From Clostridiales bacterium (GTDB lineage Bacteria > Bacillota > Desulfitobacteriia > Desulfitobacteriales > Desulfitobacteriaceae): 13,260 bases of DNA. A model generated the notes under the pieces. That model was given only the letters and a program-made list of their open reading frames with translations, made no database searches and was not told the DNA's origin. Shown here piece after piece: positions 1 to 8,114 of the stretch (within the stretch, counting starts at the first letter, position 1; each line of letters begins with the position of its first letter). Made by a program: the position numbers and the translations under genes. Location of the stretch: the NCBI GenBank assembly GCA_027357125.1, contig DAHVVW010000017.1, positions 1-13,260 on the forward strand. The letters are read 5' to 3'.

Positions 1-1625
1 TAGGTTACTGATTTGTTTAAGTCCCCGGTAATCTGTAAGGAACCTGTTTGGAGAAGCTCTGCTACAAACTCGGTATAATGCCGAACCTCGAACTTAGCGC
101 CCATTTGCGAGCCATAATCACTTTTCAACGTTTGATAACAGTGGGGGCAAGCCGTGATAATTTTCTTCACCCCATACTTTTCCATGGTCTTAATATTTTC
201 CCGAGCAAGTTTTTGGAAAAGATATTCTTCGCCGACCCGCCTGACCGCATCTCCACAGCAGTTTTCCTCATCCCCTAAAATGGCAAAATCAACTTGGCTC
301 GCTTGAAGCAGTTTTATCACTGCTCCCGAAATCTGTTGGGAACGTTCATCAAAAGAACCCATACAGCCAACCCAGAAGAGCACGTCCGTCTTTCCTTTAT
401 CTTTAAGCAGAGGAACAGCGGCAGCTTGGGCCCATAGCCCTCTGGAGCCGCGCCATTCACCCCAAGGATTTCCTTGTTTATCAAGGTTACGCAACACCTG
501 CCGCATTTCGTCCGGAACTCTGCCTTCCTCTAAAACCAGACTCCGGCGCATTTCTACCGTCCGGCTCACCTGCTCGATTAGGACCGGGCATTCATTCTCA
601 CAATAGCCACAGGTCGTACAGGCCCAGATCGTTTCCGGGGTTAACGGACCAAGCGGTGCAAAAACCTTTTCCCCTGTCAAGCCTTTTCCGGAAAAGAAAT
701 CCATTAGCGTATTATTCAATTCTTTGGGTGACAGGGGTTTGTGGGTCAGGAAAGCCGGACAACCCTGTTCACATCGTCCACAGCGTGTACAAGCAGAACT
801 CTCTATGATTTGCTTGCGTGTAAAACCCTCAATCCTGCCTGCCCCAAAAAACGGGCTTGGGGTGTTCACATCTAAGGTAAGAATCTTACCCGTTTCGCGG
901 TTGGCTGACAACAAGATATTTAGGGGCGCAAATAAAAGGTGAGTGATTTTGCCAAATGGAAGATAAGCGAGAAAACCCATCCCTAATATTAAATGCAGCC
1001 ACCATAAAATTCTATGTGTTTCAGGTAAGTTTACCCCCAAGGAACGGAACATCATGGAAAACAAGAAACCCACAGGTGACCACAGCGTCCACGGATCAGC
1101 TGTGGCTGCTTGTCGAACTCCTTCAACTAAGAAACCGGTAATTAGGATAAGTGCAATAAAAACTAATAAAACCCAGTCCTCCGTTATGGCCGTTAAACCG
1201 GCGGGTCGGACAACAACCCGCCGATATATTAGGCCAATAACTCCGACCAAAGCCAAAAGTCCAGCTAAATCCAGGGCTAACGAAAACCAAAGATAAAACT
1301 GCCCTACTAAAACGCGAATCCCAAAATCTGCTTGGAGGGCTACGATGAGAGTACCAACGAAAAGGACGGAAAATCCCCAAAAGAGGAAAAGGTGCATGTA
1401 ACCTGCTAGGGTATCTCTGCGAATACGCTTTTGTTTAAGGACTTCCTGCCATAAAACATTTAGACCTTTTAATAAGTCTTTCACTAAACCGGGCTGTTTT
1501 TTTCCTTTCATTAGAGCTCGGATTTGTCCGCCCACTCCGTAGAGGAAAATGAAAAGTGTGACCAATAGTAAGAGGTACATGAGATTGTGATTCATTATAT
1601 TCCAGTACACTTCCCTAGCTGGCAC
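1..1625 (-). CDS. Membrane Fe-S oxidoreductase, NarI-like haem domain plus 4Fe-4S and CCG domains (ETF:menaquinone oxidoreductase-like), partial
   Basis: About 541 residues are visible; the C-terminus lies beyond the left edge, so no stop codon is present. Residues 1-250 are a hydrophobic NarI-like domain with about five membrane segments (near 15-35, 74-97, 110-135, 150-168, 208-225) and candidate haem b histidines at 78, 204, 211 and 229. Two 4Fe-4S motifs follow: Cys279/282/285/289 (CTRCGRCEQGC) and Cys336/339/342/346 (CTTCGYCENEC). A first CCG domain has Cys421, the CCG motif at 456-458 and CPHC at 493-496; the family usually has a second copy, presumably off the edge. Start chosen: GTG at 1625, ten bases after GGAGG, giving the N-terminus MPAREVYWNI; an in-frame ATG at 1595 has no good ribosome site and would remove the REVYWN segment that I recall as conserved. 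Such proteins next to etfAB pass electrons from ETF to menaquinone at the membrane, which is the inferred role here. It could instead serve another soluble donor. The domain call is firm, the partner inferred. Confidence 0.88.
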   Translation of the reverse strand, partial: MPAREVYWNIMNHNLMYLLLLVTLFIFLYGVGGQIRALMKGKKQPGLVKDLLKGLNVLWQEVLKQKRIRRDTLAGYMHLFLFWGFSVLFVGTLIVALQADFGIRVLVGQFYLWFSLALDLAGLLALVGVIGLIYRRVVVRPAGLTAITEDWVLLVFIALILITGFLVEGVRQAATADPWTLWSPVGFLFSMMFRSLGVNLPETHRILWWLHLILGMGFLAYLPFGKITHLLFAPLNILLSANRETGKILTLDVNTPSPFFGAGRIEGFTRKQIIESSACTRCGRCEQGCPAFLTHKPLSPKELNNTLMDFFSGKGLTGEKVFAPLGPLTPETIWACTTCGYCENECPVLIEQVSRTVEMRRSLVLEEGRVPDEMRQVLRNLDKQGNPWGEWRGSRGLWAQAAAVPLLKDKGKTDVLFWVGCMGSFDERSQQISGAVIKLLQASQVDFAILGDEENCCGDAVRRVGEEYLFQKLARENIKTMEKYGVKKIITACPHCYQTLKSDYGSQMGAKFEVRHYTEFVAELLQTGSLQITGDLNKSVT

Positions 1626-1635
1626 TCTCGTTTTT

Positions 1636-1640
1636 CCTCC
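1636..1640 (-). promoter_or_regulatory. Ribosome binding site deciding the GTG start of the membrane Fe-S oxidoreductase
   Basis: GGAGG on the minus strand lies ten bases upstream of the GTG at 1625. The later in-frame ATG at 1595 has only a weak, distant AGGGA upstream, so the GTG is preferred. Confidence 0.6.
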
Positions 1641-1652
1641 CCTGCATACTCG

Positions 1653-2498
1653 TTACTGTATTTGGAACTGCTTTCTACCGGCTTTATAAAGACATCCTTT
1701 ATGATTGCGGCACCCCGCGCCTCCCGGCTGGCATTCGATAAGGCTGTCTGCCATCCCGCTAACTACACTTCCTCTGACTTGATTCACAATTTCTGAGGCT
1801 TTTGCTACTTCGGCGGATTGACCAACTACGACCATCGTAGTCGCTCCTTCCGCCCCGTCTATCCCGCCTTTAGCAATAACCGTGCACGAAACGTCTGCTA
1901 AATAGGAAAGTGCTTCTCTTTCTGTAATTACCTTGCCTATCAAGGGAACTAAGCCGAAAGCCATGCCCTGAGCTTGATTCATCGTGTTGCGTCCGGCGGC
2001 CTTGACCGCATCAGATACCCGGCCGGGTATCAACTTCTCCAAACCGACAGCAATGATGATCTTGGCCCCTGAACCTTGAATTCCGGTTAGTACTTCCCCT
2101 GCAGGCCCGCCTAAGGCGCCACCTACACACATGGCAGCATTTCCATCAAAATCCAGGATATTAGCACCGATAATTACCACGTCATCGCGCCCCAAAGTCG
2201 GCACAACATCCTTCAAGGTGTTGTCAACAATTTCGAATCTGCCGCCGGTCAATAATGCAACATGCCCTTTGAGGGTGCTGTCCCGACAGGTGCGGGCACC
2301 GGAAGGAGAAATCCTTCCCGATATTTTCAAAGGTTGCCCGACCATTTCTTCGCTTACAGCCGAAACGGTGGTACCGCCTTTCAAGAGGATTTTTCCTCCG
2401 TCTAGTGCGTGTTGAACCTCAGGCAAGGCTGCGATCCCCTTGGCAATCAGCCTTTTTCCCTCAGATACTGTGAGTGTGACCTGAATGCGTGTTTGCAC
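1653..2498 (-). CDS. Conserved-looking hypothetical protein of unrecognised family, 281 residues
   Basis: I do not recognise a named family. The GTG start at 2498 sits six bases after a strong AGGAGGG; the open frame runs further upstream but only through the end of the preceding gene. The protein is Gly/Val/Ile/Ala-rich, with no signal peptide or clear membrane helix. Visible blocks are KILLKGGTTVSAVSEEM (near 36-52), VVIIGANILDFDGNAA (near 111-126), then a GGALGGPAGE glycine loop, IIIAVGLEKLIPG (near 152), GLVPLIGKVITEREAL (near 187) and IAKGGIDGAEGATT (near 217). Alternating hydrophobic strands and glycine loops suggest a Rossmann-like alpha/beta fold, and the GGTTV segment faintly recalls RpiA/NagB/CoA-transferase proteins, which is a weak analogy. 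The C-terminal tail has three cysteines (IEC, GAGC, HKGC) with no recognisable cluster motif. Its position between the OYE-type reductase and the membrane Fe-S protein implies a role in the same pathway. Confidence 0.85.
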   Translation of the reverse strand: MQTRIQVTLTVSEGKRLIAKGIAALPEVQHALDGGKILLKGGTTVSAVSEEMVGQPLKISGRISPSGARTCRDSTLKGHVALLTGGRFEIVDNTLKDVVPTLGRDDVVIIGANILDFDGNAAMCVGGALGGPAGEVLTGIQGSGAKIIIAVGLEKLIPGRVSDAVKAAGRNTMNQAQGMAFGLVPLIGKVITEREALSYLADVSCTVIAKGGIDGAEGATTMVVVGQSAEVAKASEIVNQVRGSVVSGMADSLIECQPGGAGCRNHKGCLYKAGRKQFQIQ

Positions 2499-2503
2499 GG
2501 TTT

Positions 2504-2510
2504 CCCTCCT
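2504..2510 (-). promoter_or_regulatory. Ribosome binding site overlapping the preceding stop codon; decides the GTG start at 2498
   Basis: On the minus strand the sequence reads TAGGAGGGAAACCGTG. The TAG stop of the OYE-type reductase is part of the Shine-Dalgarno sequence for the next gene, with six bases to GTG. This fixes the start of the hypothetical protein and suggests translational coupling. Confidence 0.75.
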
Positions 2511-4467
2511 AAAGTTTGCGGGCGAGCAAATGCCCTTCCCGCACCGCTTCGAGAATAGAACGTGGAGCCATTGCATCTCCGATGACATAGATTTCCGGAA
2601 TTTTCCCCTGCAGCTCTGAAAACAACTCGTCACGAGCCTGACGAACCCCAGCAATAACGATAGTATCTATATCTTCTAAGACAGTCTCTTCTCCGGAATA
2701 GAGATCTTCTACCAGAACTGAACGTCCTTCAGTTCCTGCAACAGCACTTCCGGTCGTGATCGTAATTCCTGCCGCACGCAGCCTGGTATGCTGGGTAATC
2801 CAGCTTATCTGTACGATATCAGAACCTTCGATGGTACGCGGTGTAATCAATGTCACCTCTTTTTCTTGTTCGGCCAGAGACTCAGCGACACTTGTAGCCC
2901 GATAATGACCGTCATCGTCCACAAGTATTACCCTGTCACCAACGGTGACCTTCCCTTGTACAACATCTTCAACCGGCACAACCTTAACAACTCCGGATGC
3001 AAGCCCATCTGGCAGCACCGGCCGGGCACCTGTCGCAACAATAACGGCCTCGGGTCGTTCTTCCTCTAGTCGTTGTGCTGTTCCCTCGGTATTAAGATTA
3101 ATTTGAACCCCTAACCGTTCAAGTTCATGACTTAGATAACGCACAACCCCACTCAGTTCTTGCCGGGCCGGTATGGCAGCCGCTAACAGAACATTTCCGC
3201 CCAGAGCGTTTTGTTTCTCCCATAGAGTGACTTGATGGCCACGCATGGCTGCCACCCGGGCCGCTTCCATTCCTGCCGGACCGCCGCCGATCACAAACAC
3301 CCGTTTTTGCACTGGGGCAGGAGCCATCGTGCCGCTCCCTAACTCCGACTCTAAGCCTACGGTTGGATTTTGGGTACAAGTAATTGCGAAACCGCGATGC
3401 ATCATGCCGACACATCCTTGGTTACAGCCAATACAGTAACGGATGTCATCCAGGCGATCTTCTTTCGCTTTATTAGGCATTTCCGGATCGCAAAGAGTGG
3501 CCCTGGTCATACAAACCACATCAGCCTGATTGTCAGCCAAGATTTTTTCGGCATGGCTGGGGTCAATAATGCGCCCAACGGTGAAAACCGGAATATTTGA
3601 AACAACGCTTTTAATACCGGCTGCTAAGTATACAAAAGAACCAAAGGGAAAATGCATATCCGGAATCATGGTAGCAAAGCTAAGTCCGTCATAATTGCAC
3701 TGGCTTACGTTAATAAAGTCAAGCTTGCCGGTACCCTCAAGGCCTACTGCTATTTGCTGCATATCATCAAGGGTAAGACCGCCGTCAGTAAACTCATCAC
3801 CGCTAATCCTTATCCCAACTGCCATATCCGGTCCACAGGCTTCCTTAACCTCATCAATCACCCGCAGAGCAAAGCGCAAGCGGTTGTCAAAACTTCCTCC
3901 CCACTGATCTGTTCGTTTGTTGGTATGGGGGGACAAAAACTGCTGGATTAAATACCCATGAGCACCGTGAATTTCGACTCCGTCAAAGCCACCATCCCTG
4001 GCTATTCTGGCACTGGCGCCGAAAGCTTTAATAATCTCCTCTATTTCCACTTCTGTCATCGCGTGGGGAATTTCTTTTTTGCTCTGACTCGGAATGGCCG
4101 AAGGAGCCATGATCGGCAGACGGCTTTCCGCGCTTACCATCTGACGCCCCATATGCAGAAGCTGAACAAAAATTTTCGCTCCATGTTCTTGCACCATCGA
4201 AGTAACCCGGTTGAGGTCGGGAATGATCTCGGGATCGTAACCTGCTATGGCCGTGCGCCGGGCGTGGGTGGAAGGATGTACATACATCGCTTCCATAATA
4301 ATAAGCCCTATTCCGCCTTTGGCCTTTTCCGCCAAGTAATAAGCATGACGTTTCGTTGGATAACCGTCCAAGGCAAAATTAGTGACATGTGCGGAACTGG
4401 CAATGCGGTTGCGAATGACTACTGGTCCTATTTCCAACGGACTAAACAGGTTAGGTAGACTTGACAT
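2509..4467 (-). CDS. Old Yellow Enzyme-type FMN/4Fe-4S/FAD NAD(P)H oxidoreductase (2-enoate / 2,4-dienoyl-CoA reductase family)
   Basis: This 652-residue protein matches the usual length of FadH, enoate reductase and BaiCD/BaiH-type enzymes, which reduce activated C=C bonds using NAD(P)H. An FMN-binding TIM barrel spans residues 5-340, opening with LFSPLEIGPVVIRNR and carrying the family active-site stretch HGAHGYLIQQFLSPHTN (167-183) followed by DQWGGS; Tyr172 aligns with the catalytic tyrosine of E. coli FadH. The 4Fe-4S ligands are Cys345, 348, 352 and 364 (CIGCNQGC, then C after eleven residues). A dinucleotide site VIGGGPAG is near 392-399 and the C-terminal flavin motif IYVIGDA near 626-632. 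The start is ATG at 4467 with AAGGGG eight bases upstream; GTG at 4470 is a nearly equal alternative. It is cytoplasmic. The substrate cannot be read from sequence; in context it could reduce or oxidise a ring or enoate double bond of the pathway compound. It begins 53 bases after the cyclic amidohydrolase gene. Confidence 0.92.
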   Translation of the reverse strand: MSSLPNLFSPLEIGPVVIRNRIASSAHVTNFALDGYPTKRHAYYLAEKAKGGIGLIIMEAMYVHPSTHARRTAIAGYDPEIIPDLNRVTSMVQEHGAKIFVQLLHMGRQMVSAESRLPIMAPSAIPSQSKKEIPHAMTEVEIEEIIKAFGASARIARDGGFDGVEIHGAHGYLIQQFLSPHTNKRTDQWGGSFDNRLRFALRVIDEVKEACGPDMAVGIRISGDEFTDGGLTLDDMQQIAVGLEGTGKLDFINVSQCNYDGLSFATMIPDMHFPFGSFVYLAAGIKSVVSNIPVFTVGRIIDPSHAEKILADNQADVVCMTRATLCDPEMPNKAKEDRLDDIRYCIGCNQGCVGMMHRGFAITCTQNPTVGLESELGSGTMAPAPVQKRVFVIGGGPAGMEAARVAAMRGHQVTLWEKQNALGGNVLLAAAIPARQELSGVVRYLSHELERLGVQINLNTEGTAQRLEEERPEAVIVATGARPVLPDGLASGVVKVVPVEDVVQGKVTVGDRVILVDDDGHYRATSVAESLAEQEKEVTLITPRTIEGSDIVQISWITQHTRLRAAGITITTGSAVAGTEGRSVLVEDLYSGEETVLEDIDTIVIAGVRQARDELFSELQGKIPEIYVIGDAMAPRSILEAVREGHLLARKL

Positions 4468-4520
4468 CACACTTTCCCCTTTTCATGGCTAATTCAGAAA
4501 GTATATTTCTTTATTTAATC

Positions 4521-5894
4521 TTAGAGACTGCGCTTCAGATAGCGTCCCCGACCGGATTCGGCGGTAATCTTGCCATCCTGGGCGATAACCGCGCCGCGGC
4601 TGATCGTGTAGCGCGGCCACCCCTTGAATTTCATACCTTGATACACTGTGTAGTCACAACTGCCGAACACTTCAGGAGTCACTTCGCGTTCCCACTCCAA
4701 ATCAACGATGGCAAAATCCGCATCGGCACCAACCCGAATCCCTCCTTTTTGCGGCAGGTTCAGAGCTTGAGCCGTGTTTTGACTGCTCACTTTAGCCACA
4801 GTCTCCAGCGGAATACCTCGTTTATGGTACCCTTCGCTGATCAGGACCGGCAAAATCAGGCCTGCTCCGGGGAATCCGGGCATCGTTCCCCAGACATCTT
4901 TGCCTTTACTGTATTTCTTGTCCAAATTGCTCGGGCAATTGTCAGAACCAAGGGTCGTAATAAGTCCGGTGCGAATTCCTTCCCACAACTTCCCGGAATC
5001 CTGGGCCGTATGAATCGGCGGGTTAACTTTAGCTAATAAATTCGCCGGGGAATTTTCCGTGAGCACAAGATAGTGAGGACAGGTTTCCACCGTAACCCCT
5101 TTCTCCTTTAATTCAGGCGCCGTGGCAAGAAAATCCACACTCGATCCTGCGCTCATATGCACGATGTACATATTGCCGTCAACCAAACGATTAAGGTACA
5201 GTGCTTGCATCACTGATACCGTTTCGGCGTAATCCGGACTGGTGCGTGCGAAATACGCCAGAGAGTCTTGGGCATTCTCAGATTTGACTTCTGCAGCCAC
5301 TTTTCTCTGCAAATCCATATCTTCACAATGAACACATAAAGAAAGCCTGGAAGACTTCTTTGCAAAATCACGCAGAATGAACATCATATCGGCAGAATCC
5401 AAGGTCAATGGATCTTCCACGCCGAAAATTCTTTTGACATCATCCTGGTAATTTCTATAAAACTTATACGAAGTCACGCCGAAATCACGGGCATACTCTG
5501 CTGCTTCTGTCACATGCTGCTTCGTCAAAAGCCCAAGGCTAAAACCAAAATCAATCAGGCTATGTTTCTCTCCAACCTCGATCAGGTTGGGAACGCTTTC
5601 TTTATATGATTCCTTGCCGCGATAATAATTGACAATCGAGGTAATTCCGCCAATGGCCGCGGCCTTAGTGTCGGCTGTAAAATCAGTTGACATGTCATTG
5701 TAAATTCCCAGGTGCATATGAGGGTCAATTACTCCGGGAAATACAGTGAGTCCGGTTGCATTCAGTATCTGGGCAGCTTGAACCCCCGAATTCGGGGCAA
5801 AAATGCCGGCAATTTTTCCTTCCTTTACTCCAATATCAGCCAAGGTTACCCTATCTGCAAACACGACCTTAGCACCTTTGATTAAAAGGTCCAT
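4521..5894 (-). CDS. Dihydropyrimidinase/hydantoinase-type cyclic amidohydrolase
   Basis: A 457-residue amidohydrolase-superfamily enzyme of the dihydropyrimidinase/hydantoinase/allantoinase group, close to that group's usual 450-480 residues. The binuclear metal site is visible: His59 and His61 (DPHMHL), Lys144 in SYKFYRNY as the probable carboxylated lysine, His189 in CVHCED, His246 in IVHMSAG and Asp318 in GSDNC. Tyr149, five residues after the lysine, matches the tyrosine that contacts the cyclic amide in hydantoinases. GSDNCPSN resembles the GSDNC segment of dihydropyrimidinases more than the corresponding dihydroorotase motif. Known members hydrolyse dihydropyrimidines, hydantoins, allantoin or cyclic imides to open-chain carbamoyl acids or half-amides, in the cytoplasm. 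The start is ATG at 5894 with AAGGAG eight bases upstream. The amidase gene lies directly before it, and the pair would open a ring and then cut the remaining amide. The exact substrate is unknown. Confidence 0.92.
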   Translation of the reverse strand: MDLLIKGAKVVFADRVTLADIGVKEGKIAGIFAPNSGVQAAQILNATGLTVFPGVIDPHMHLGIYNDMSTDFTADTKAAAIGGITSIVNYYRGKESYKESVPNLIEVGEKHSLIDFGFSLGLLTKQHVTEAAEYARDFGVTSYKFYRNYQDDVKRIFGVEDPLTLDSADMMFILRDFAKKSSRLSLCVHCEDMDLQRKVAAEVKSENAQDSLAYFARTSPDYAETVSVMQALYLNRLVDGNMYIVHMSAGSSVDFLATAPELKEKGVTVETCPHYLVLTENSPANLLAKVNPPIHTAQDSGKLWEGIRTGLITTLGSDNCPSNLDKKYSKGKDVWGTMPGFPGAGLILPVLISEGYHKRGIPLETVAKVSSQNTAQALNLPQKGGIRVGADADFAIVDLEWEREVTPEVFGSCDYTVYQGMKFKGWPRYTISRGAVIAQDGKITAESGRGRYLKRSL

Positions 5895-5915
5895 CTTAAT
5901 ATCTCCTTTCCCTTT

Positions 5916-6605
5916 TTATTTTTTTAAGCTTTGAAAGTAGCTAACAATATTCTCACTGTCAACGACATCACAATACTTCATCCACAGATCGAGTAAAGCC
6001 GCCTTATGGGACAGTTGAATGCGGTCATACACGGCATCCTCAATCATGGCTACATTATAGTTCCGCGTCACCGCATCCACCGCCGTTGCCCGGCAGCAGC
6101 CGCTGCTGGAGCCGCCGACAATAATAATCGTATCAATGCCAAGCTTAACGAGATAGCTCTGCAAAGGAGTGCCGTAGAAAACGCTGGCATACGCCTTGTC
6201 AATAACTAATTCATGGTCCGCAGGAGCCAGCTCGGAAACGATTTGGGTCTCTGGACGGCCATCAAGGTATTTGGTTTGGTCACGATTGGTTTTGGTCGCA
6301 AAGCCGTCGAAAGCAATGGTTTTCTTTTGCACATTGCGTGAATAAAATACCGGTGCTCCGGCTTCACGGGCGGCTTCGCGCACGCGCTGGATATTGCGGA
6401 TCGCGGCCCAAGCTCCTGAACCACCGCCTGACGGCCAGCGATCAAGTTGTTGTTCGATCGGCACGTCTTCCCCGACATAATTCGGCTGCACATCAATAAT
6501 CATGAGCAGAGGTTTCTGACCCAAACCCCGGCTTTTGCCGTAACCGCCCTTTTCAATGACCAACCTGTCAACATCTGTCAGAAGATCTTCCCAAATCCTT
6601 GCCAT
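5916..6605 (-). CDS. Isochorismatase-family cysteine amidohydrolase (N-carbamoylsarcosine / maleamate amidase-like)
   Basis: A 229-residue cysteine hydrolase. The catalytic triad is readable as Asp38 (MIIDVQ), Lys137 (VIDKAYASVFYGT) and Cys170 (SSSGCCRATAVDA). The spacing (99 and 33 residues) is close to that of N-carbamoylsarcosine amidase, and the SVFYGT and SGC-RATAVDA blocks are typical of the branch containing that enzyme and the maleamate amidase NicF. A second cysteine, Cys171, directly follows the catalytic one. The N-terminal extension of about 30 residues before the first strand also fits this branch rather than true isochorismatases. The expected reaction is hydrolysis of a terminal amide or N-carbamoyl group with release of ammonia (plus CO2 for a carbamoyl substrate). 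It starts at an ATG with AAGGGGG upstream and is followed after 21 bases by the cyclic amidohydrolase, whose product it probably uses. Nicotinamidase activity is an unlikely alternative. Confidence 0.9.
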   Translation of the reverse strand: MARIWEDLLTDVDRLVIEKGGYGKSRGLGQKPLLMIIDVQPNYVGEDVPIEQQLDRWPSGGGSGAWAAIRNIQRVREAAREAGAPVFYSRNVQKKTIAFDGFATKTNRDQTKYLDGRPETQIVSELAPADHELVIDKAYASVFYGTPLQSYLVKLGIDTIIIVGGSSSGCCRATAVDAVTRNYNVAMIEDAVYDRIQLSHKAALLDLWMKYCDVVDSENIVSYFQSLKK

Positions 6606-6695
6606 TTTAAATTTCCCCCTTCAATAGTATTTTTTTTATTTGGGGCCTAGATTTCCAGGCCTATTATCAGTCCGTCATAAAATTATCATTTAACA

Positions 6696-8057
6696 TTAGA
6701 TATGTTCAGCCGCATGTCGACCCGCGATGAAGCCAAACCCCAGTGCCGCCAACAACCCGTTGCCCGACATATACCCTTTGGGCCTACGGCCTGAAACGCC
6801 TACCGCTGCTCCTCCCCCTGCATATAAATTGGGGATTGGCACTCCAGCAGTGCTTAACACCTCGGCATTTACGTTGATCTTTAAGCCACCCTGGGTATGG
6901 AATAATGCTGGCTCTACCTTGACACCGTAGAACGGAGGGGTCAGCCTTCTGGGAAACCAAGTCCTGCCAAAGGAGTCTTGACCCTCCTGAACAGCCTGGT
7001 TAAATTGCTCTATGGCAGCGGCCAGACCGGCTTCAGGCAAGCCCAGCTTTTGCGCCAGCCCTGTGGGCGTATCTGCAATCTTTAGCCCGTTTAATTGAGC
7101 CAGATTTTTATAATCCTCAAGCGTCAGTAAATTTTGGTGAATCTCTTCGTCCATGATGTAATAGGCAATCTTTCCGGGCTGCTTCATCACCTCTAAGGCA
7201 TACTCGGAATAACCCTCAGATTCATTCCCAAATCTCTCACCCAACTGGTTGACCAGAAAGCCGCCGCTCATGACACCTCCCCAGCTTACCAGTATTCCGT
7301 GACTGGAAGCCACCGAGGCATGCCCTTGAAAACAACTCATATTCTCCAATTGAGCTCCCAGCTCTATCCCCCACTTGATTGCGTCCCCTGTGTTGGCTTC
7401 ATAACCAAAATACAGGATATCCGCCATTTCAGGGATAAATTGCTGTACCATCTCCTTGTTGCCACCAAAGCCATTACTGGCCAGAATGACCTTTTTCGCT
7501 CCAATCCTTTGCATGCCATTAGGAGTACGGGTTTCCACACCGATAATTTCCCCGTTGTCCCCGGTTATTAGCTTCGTAACCGGTGATTGGAGCATCAGGT
7601 AAATATCTTCCCGTTTGGCCACTTCACGCCGCAGCTGGTTAATCAGATCCAGCCCACCTCTGGATTTGGGCGCATGCATCCGATGATGGCTGTGGCCTGG
7701 CCAGTTAAATTCCGTGAACATGGACAGTTCGATATCGAGCTTGTCTACCATCCACTCCACCAGCGGGCCGGAGGTACGGCAAACTGCCAAGGTTAACTCC
7801 GGGTTACTTTCATGCCCGTTTTTCTTAAAAATGTCAGCCGCCATTTGTTCCGCAGAATCATCAATTCCCGCCTCGCGTTGAAAGCGAGTGCCTGCTGCTT
7901 GGATCATCCCAGCACTGCTGGCAGTATTGCCTAGTACATGTTCGGTTTTTTCCAGTACAACAACCTCAGCCCCTAGCTCTGCTGCAGCCAAAGCAGCGAC
8001 CAACCCGCAGCCGCCGGCTCCCACCACCGCAATATCAACCTCTGCATCCCAATTCAT
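6696..8057 (-). CDS. FAD-dependent oxidoreductase, fumarate reductase / 3-ketosteroid dehydrogenase-like flavoprotein
   Basis: A 453-residue member of the FAD-binding-2 family. The N-terminal Rossmann motif is G13-x-G15-x-x-G18 (VVGAGGCG) with Glu36 ending the second strand to bind the FAD ribose. The C-terminal half has HTQGGLKIN (His387 onward), matching the substrate-binding HTxGG segment of fumarate and urocanate reductases, then LYAGGGAAVG and SGRRPKGYMSGNGL with Arg424/425 near where the catalytic-loop arginine of fumarate reductases sits. There is no signal peptide, haem domain or FMN-binding domain, so it is cytoplasmic and needs a separate electron partner. The start is ATG at 8057, seven bases after GGAGG. 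It lies 57 bases downstream of etfB; since no acyl-CoA dehydrogenase is in the window, this enzyme is a reasonable candidate to exchange electrons with the ETF. The direction (reducing an unsaturated acid or desaturating a ring) is not decidable here. Confidence 0.88.
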   Translation of the reverse strand: MNWDAEVDIAVVGAGGCGLVAALAAAELGAEVVVLEKTEHVLGNTASSAGMIQAAGTRFQREAGIDDSAEQMAADIFKKNGHESNPELTLAVCRTSGPLVEWMVDKLDIELSMFTEFNWPGHSHHRMHAPKSRGGLDLINQLRREVAKREDIYLMLQSPVTKLITGDNGEIIGVETRTPNGMQRIGAKKVILASNGFGGNKEMVQQFIPEMADILYFGYEANTGDAIKWGIELGAQLENMSCFQGHASVASSHGILVSWGGVMSGGFLVNQLGERFGNESEGYSEYALEVMKQPGKIAYYIMDEEIHQNLLTLEDYKNLAQLNGLKIADTPTGLAQKLGLPEAGLAAAIEQFNQAVQEGQDSFGRTWFPRRLTPPFYGVKVEPALFHTQGGLKINVNAEVLSTAGVPIPNLYAGGGAAVGVSGRRPKGYMSGNGLLAALGFGFIAGRHAAEHI

Positions 8058-8114
8058 TAGCTTCCCTCCCAGCTAATCTTCCAACTAGCTCTTTATTGCC
8101 CCATGACCTTCCGA

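Noticed and set aside
1123..1380. Minus-strand open frame of 85 codons inside the membrane Fe-S oxidoreductase region
   Set aside because: It is out of frame with the continuous coding frame that carries the haem histidines and Fe-S motifs through this region.
2499..2654. Longer 333-residue start for the hypothetical protein
   Set aside because: The extra residues overlap the end of the OYE-type reductase, while GTG at 2498 has an ideal ribosome site.
3958..5036. Long plus-strand open frames opposite the OYE-type reductase and cyclic amidohydrolase genes
   Set aside because: They mirror strongly supported genes on the other strand, resemble no family I recognise and have no fitting context.
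6644..6661. Stem-loop GGCCT...AGGCC in the 90-base gap between the FAD oxidoreductase and amidase genes, considered as a terminator
   Set aside because: Only five base pairs with an eight-base loop; on the minus strand it is followed by an A-rich stretch, not a U-run.
8071..8090. AGCTA...TAGCT inverted repeat before the FAD oxidoreductase gene
   Set aside because: A five-base-pair stem with a ten-base loop is expected by chance and lacks a U-run; no operator assignment is possible.
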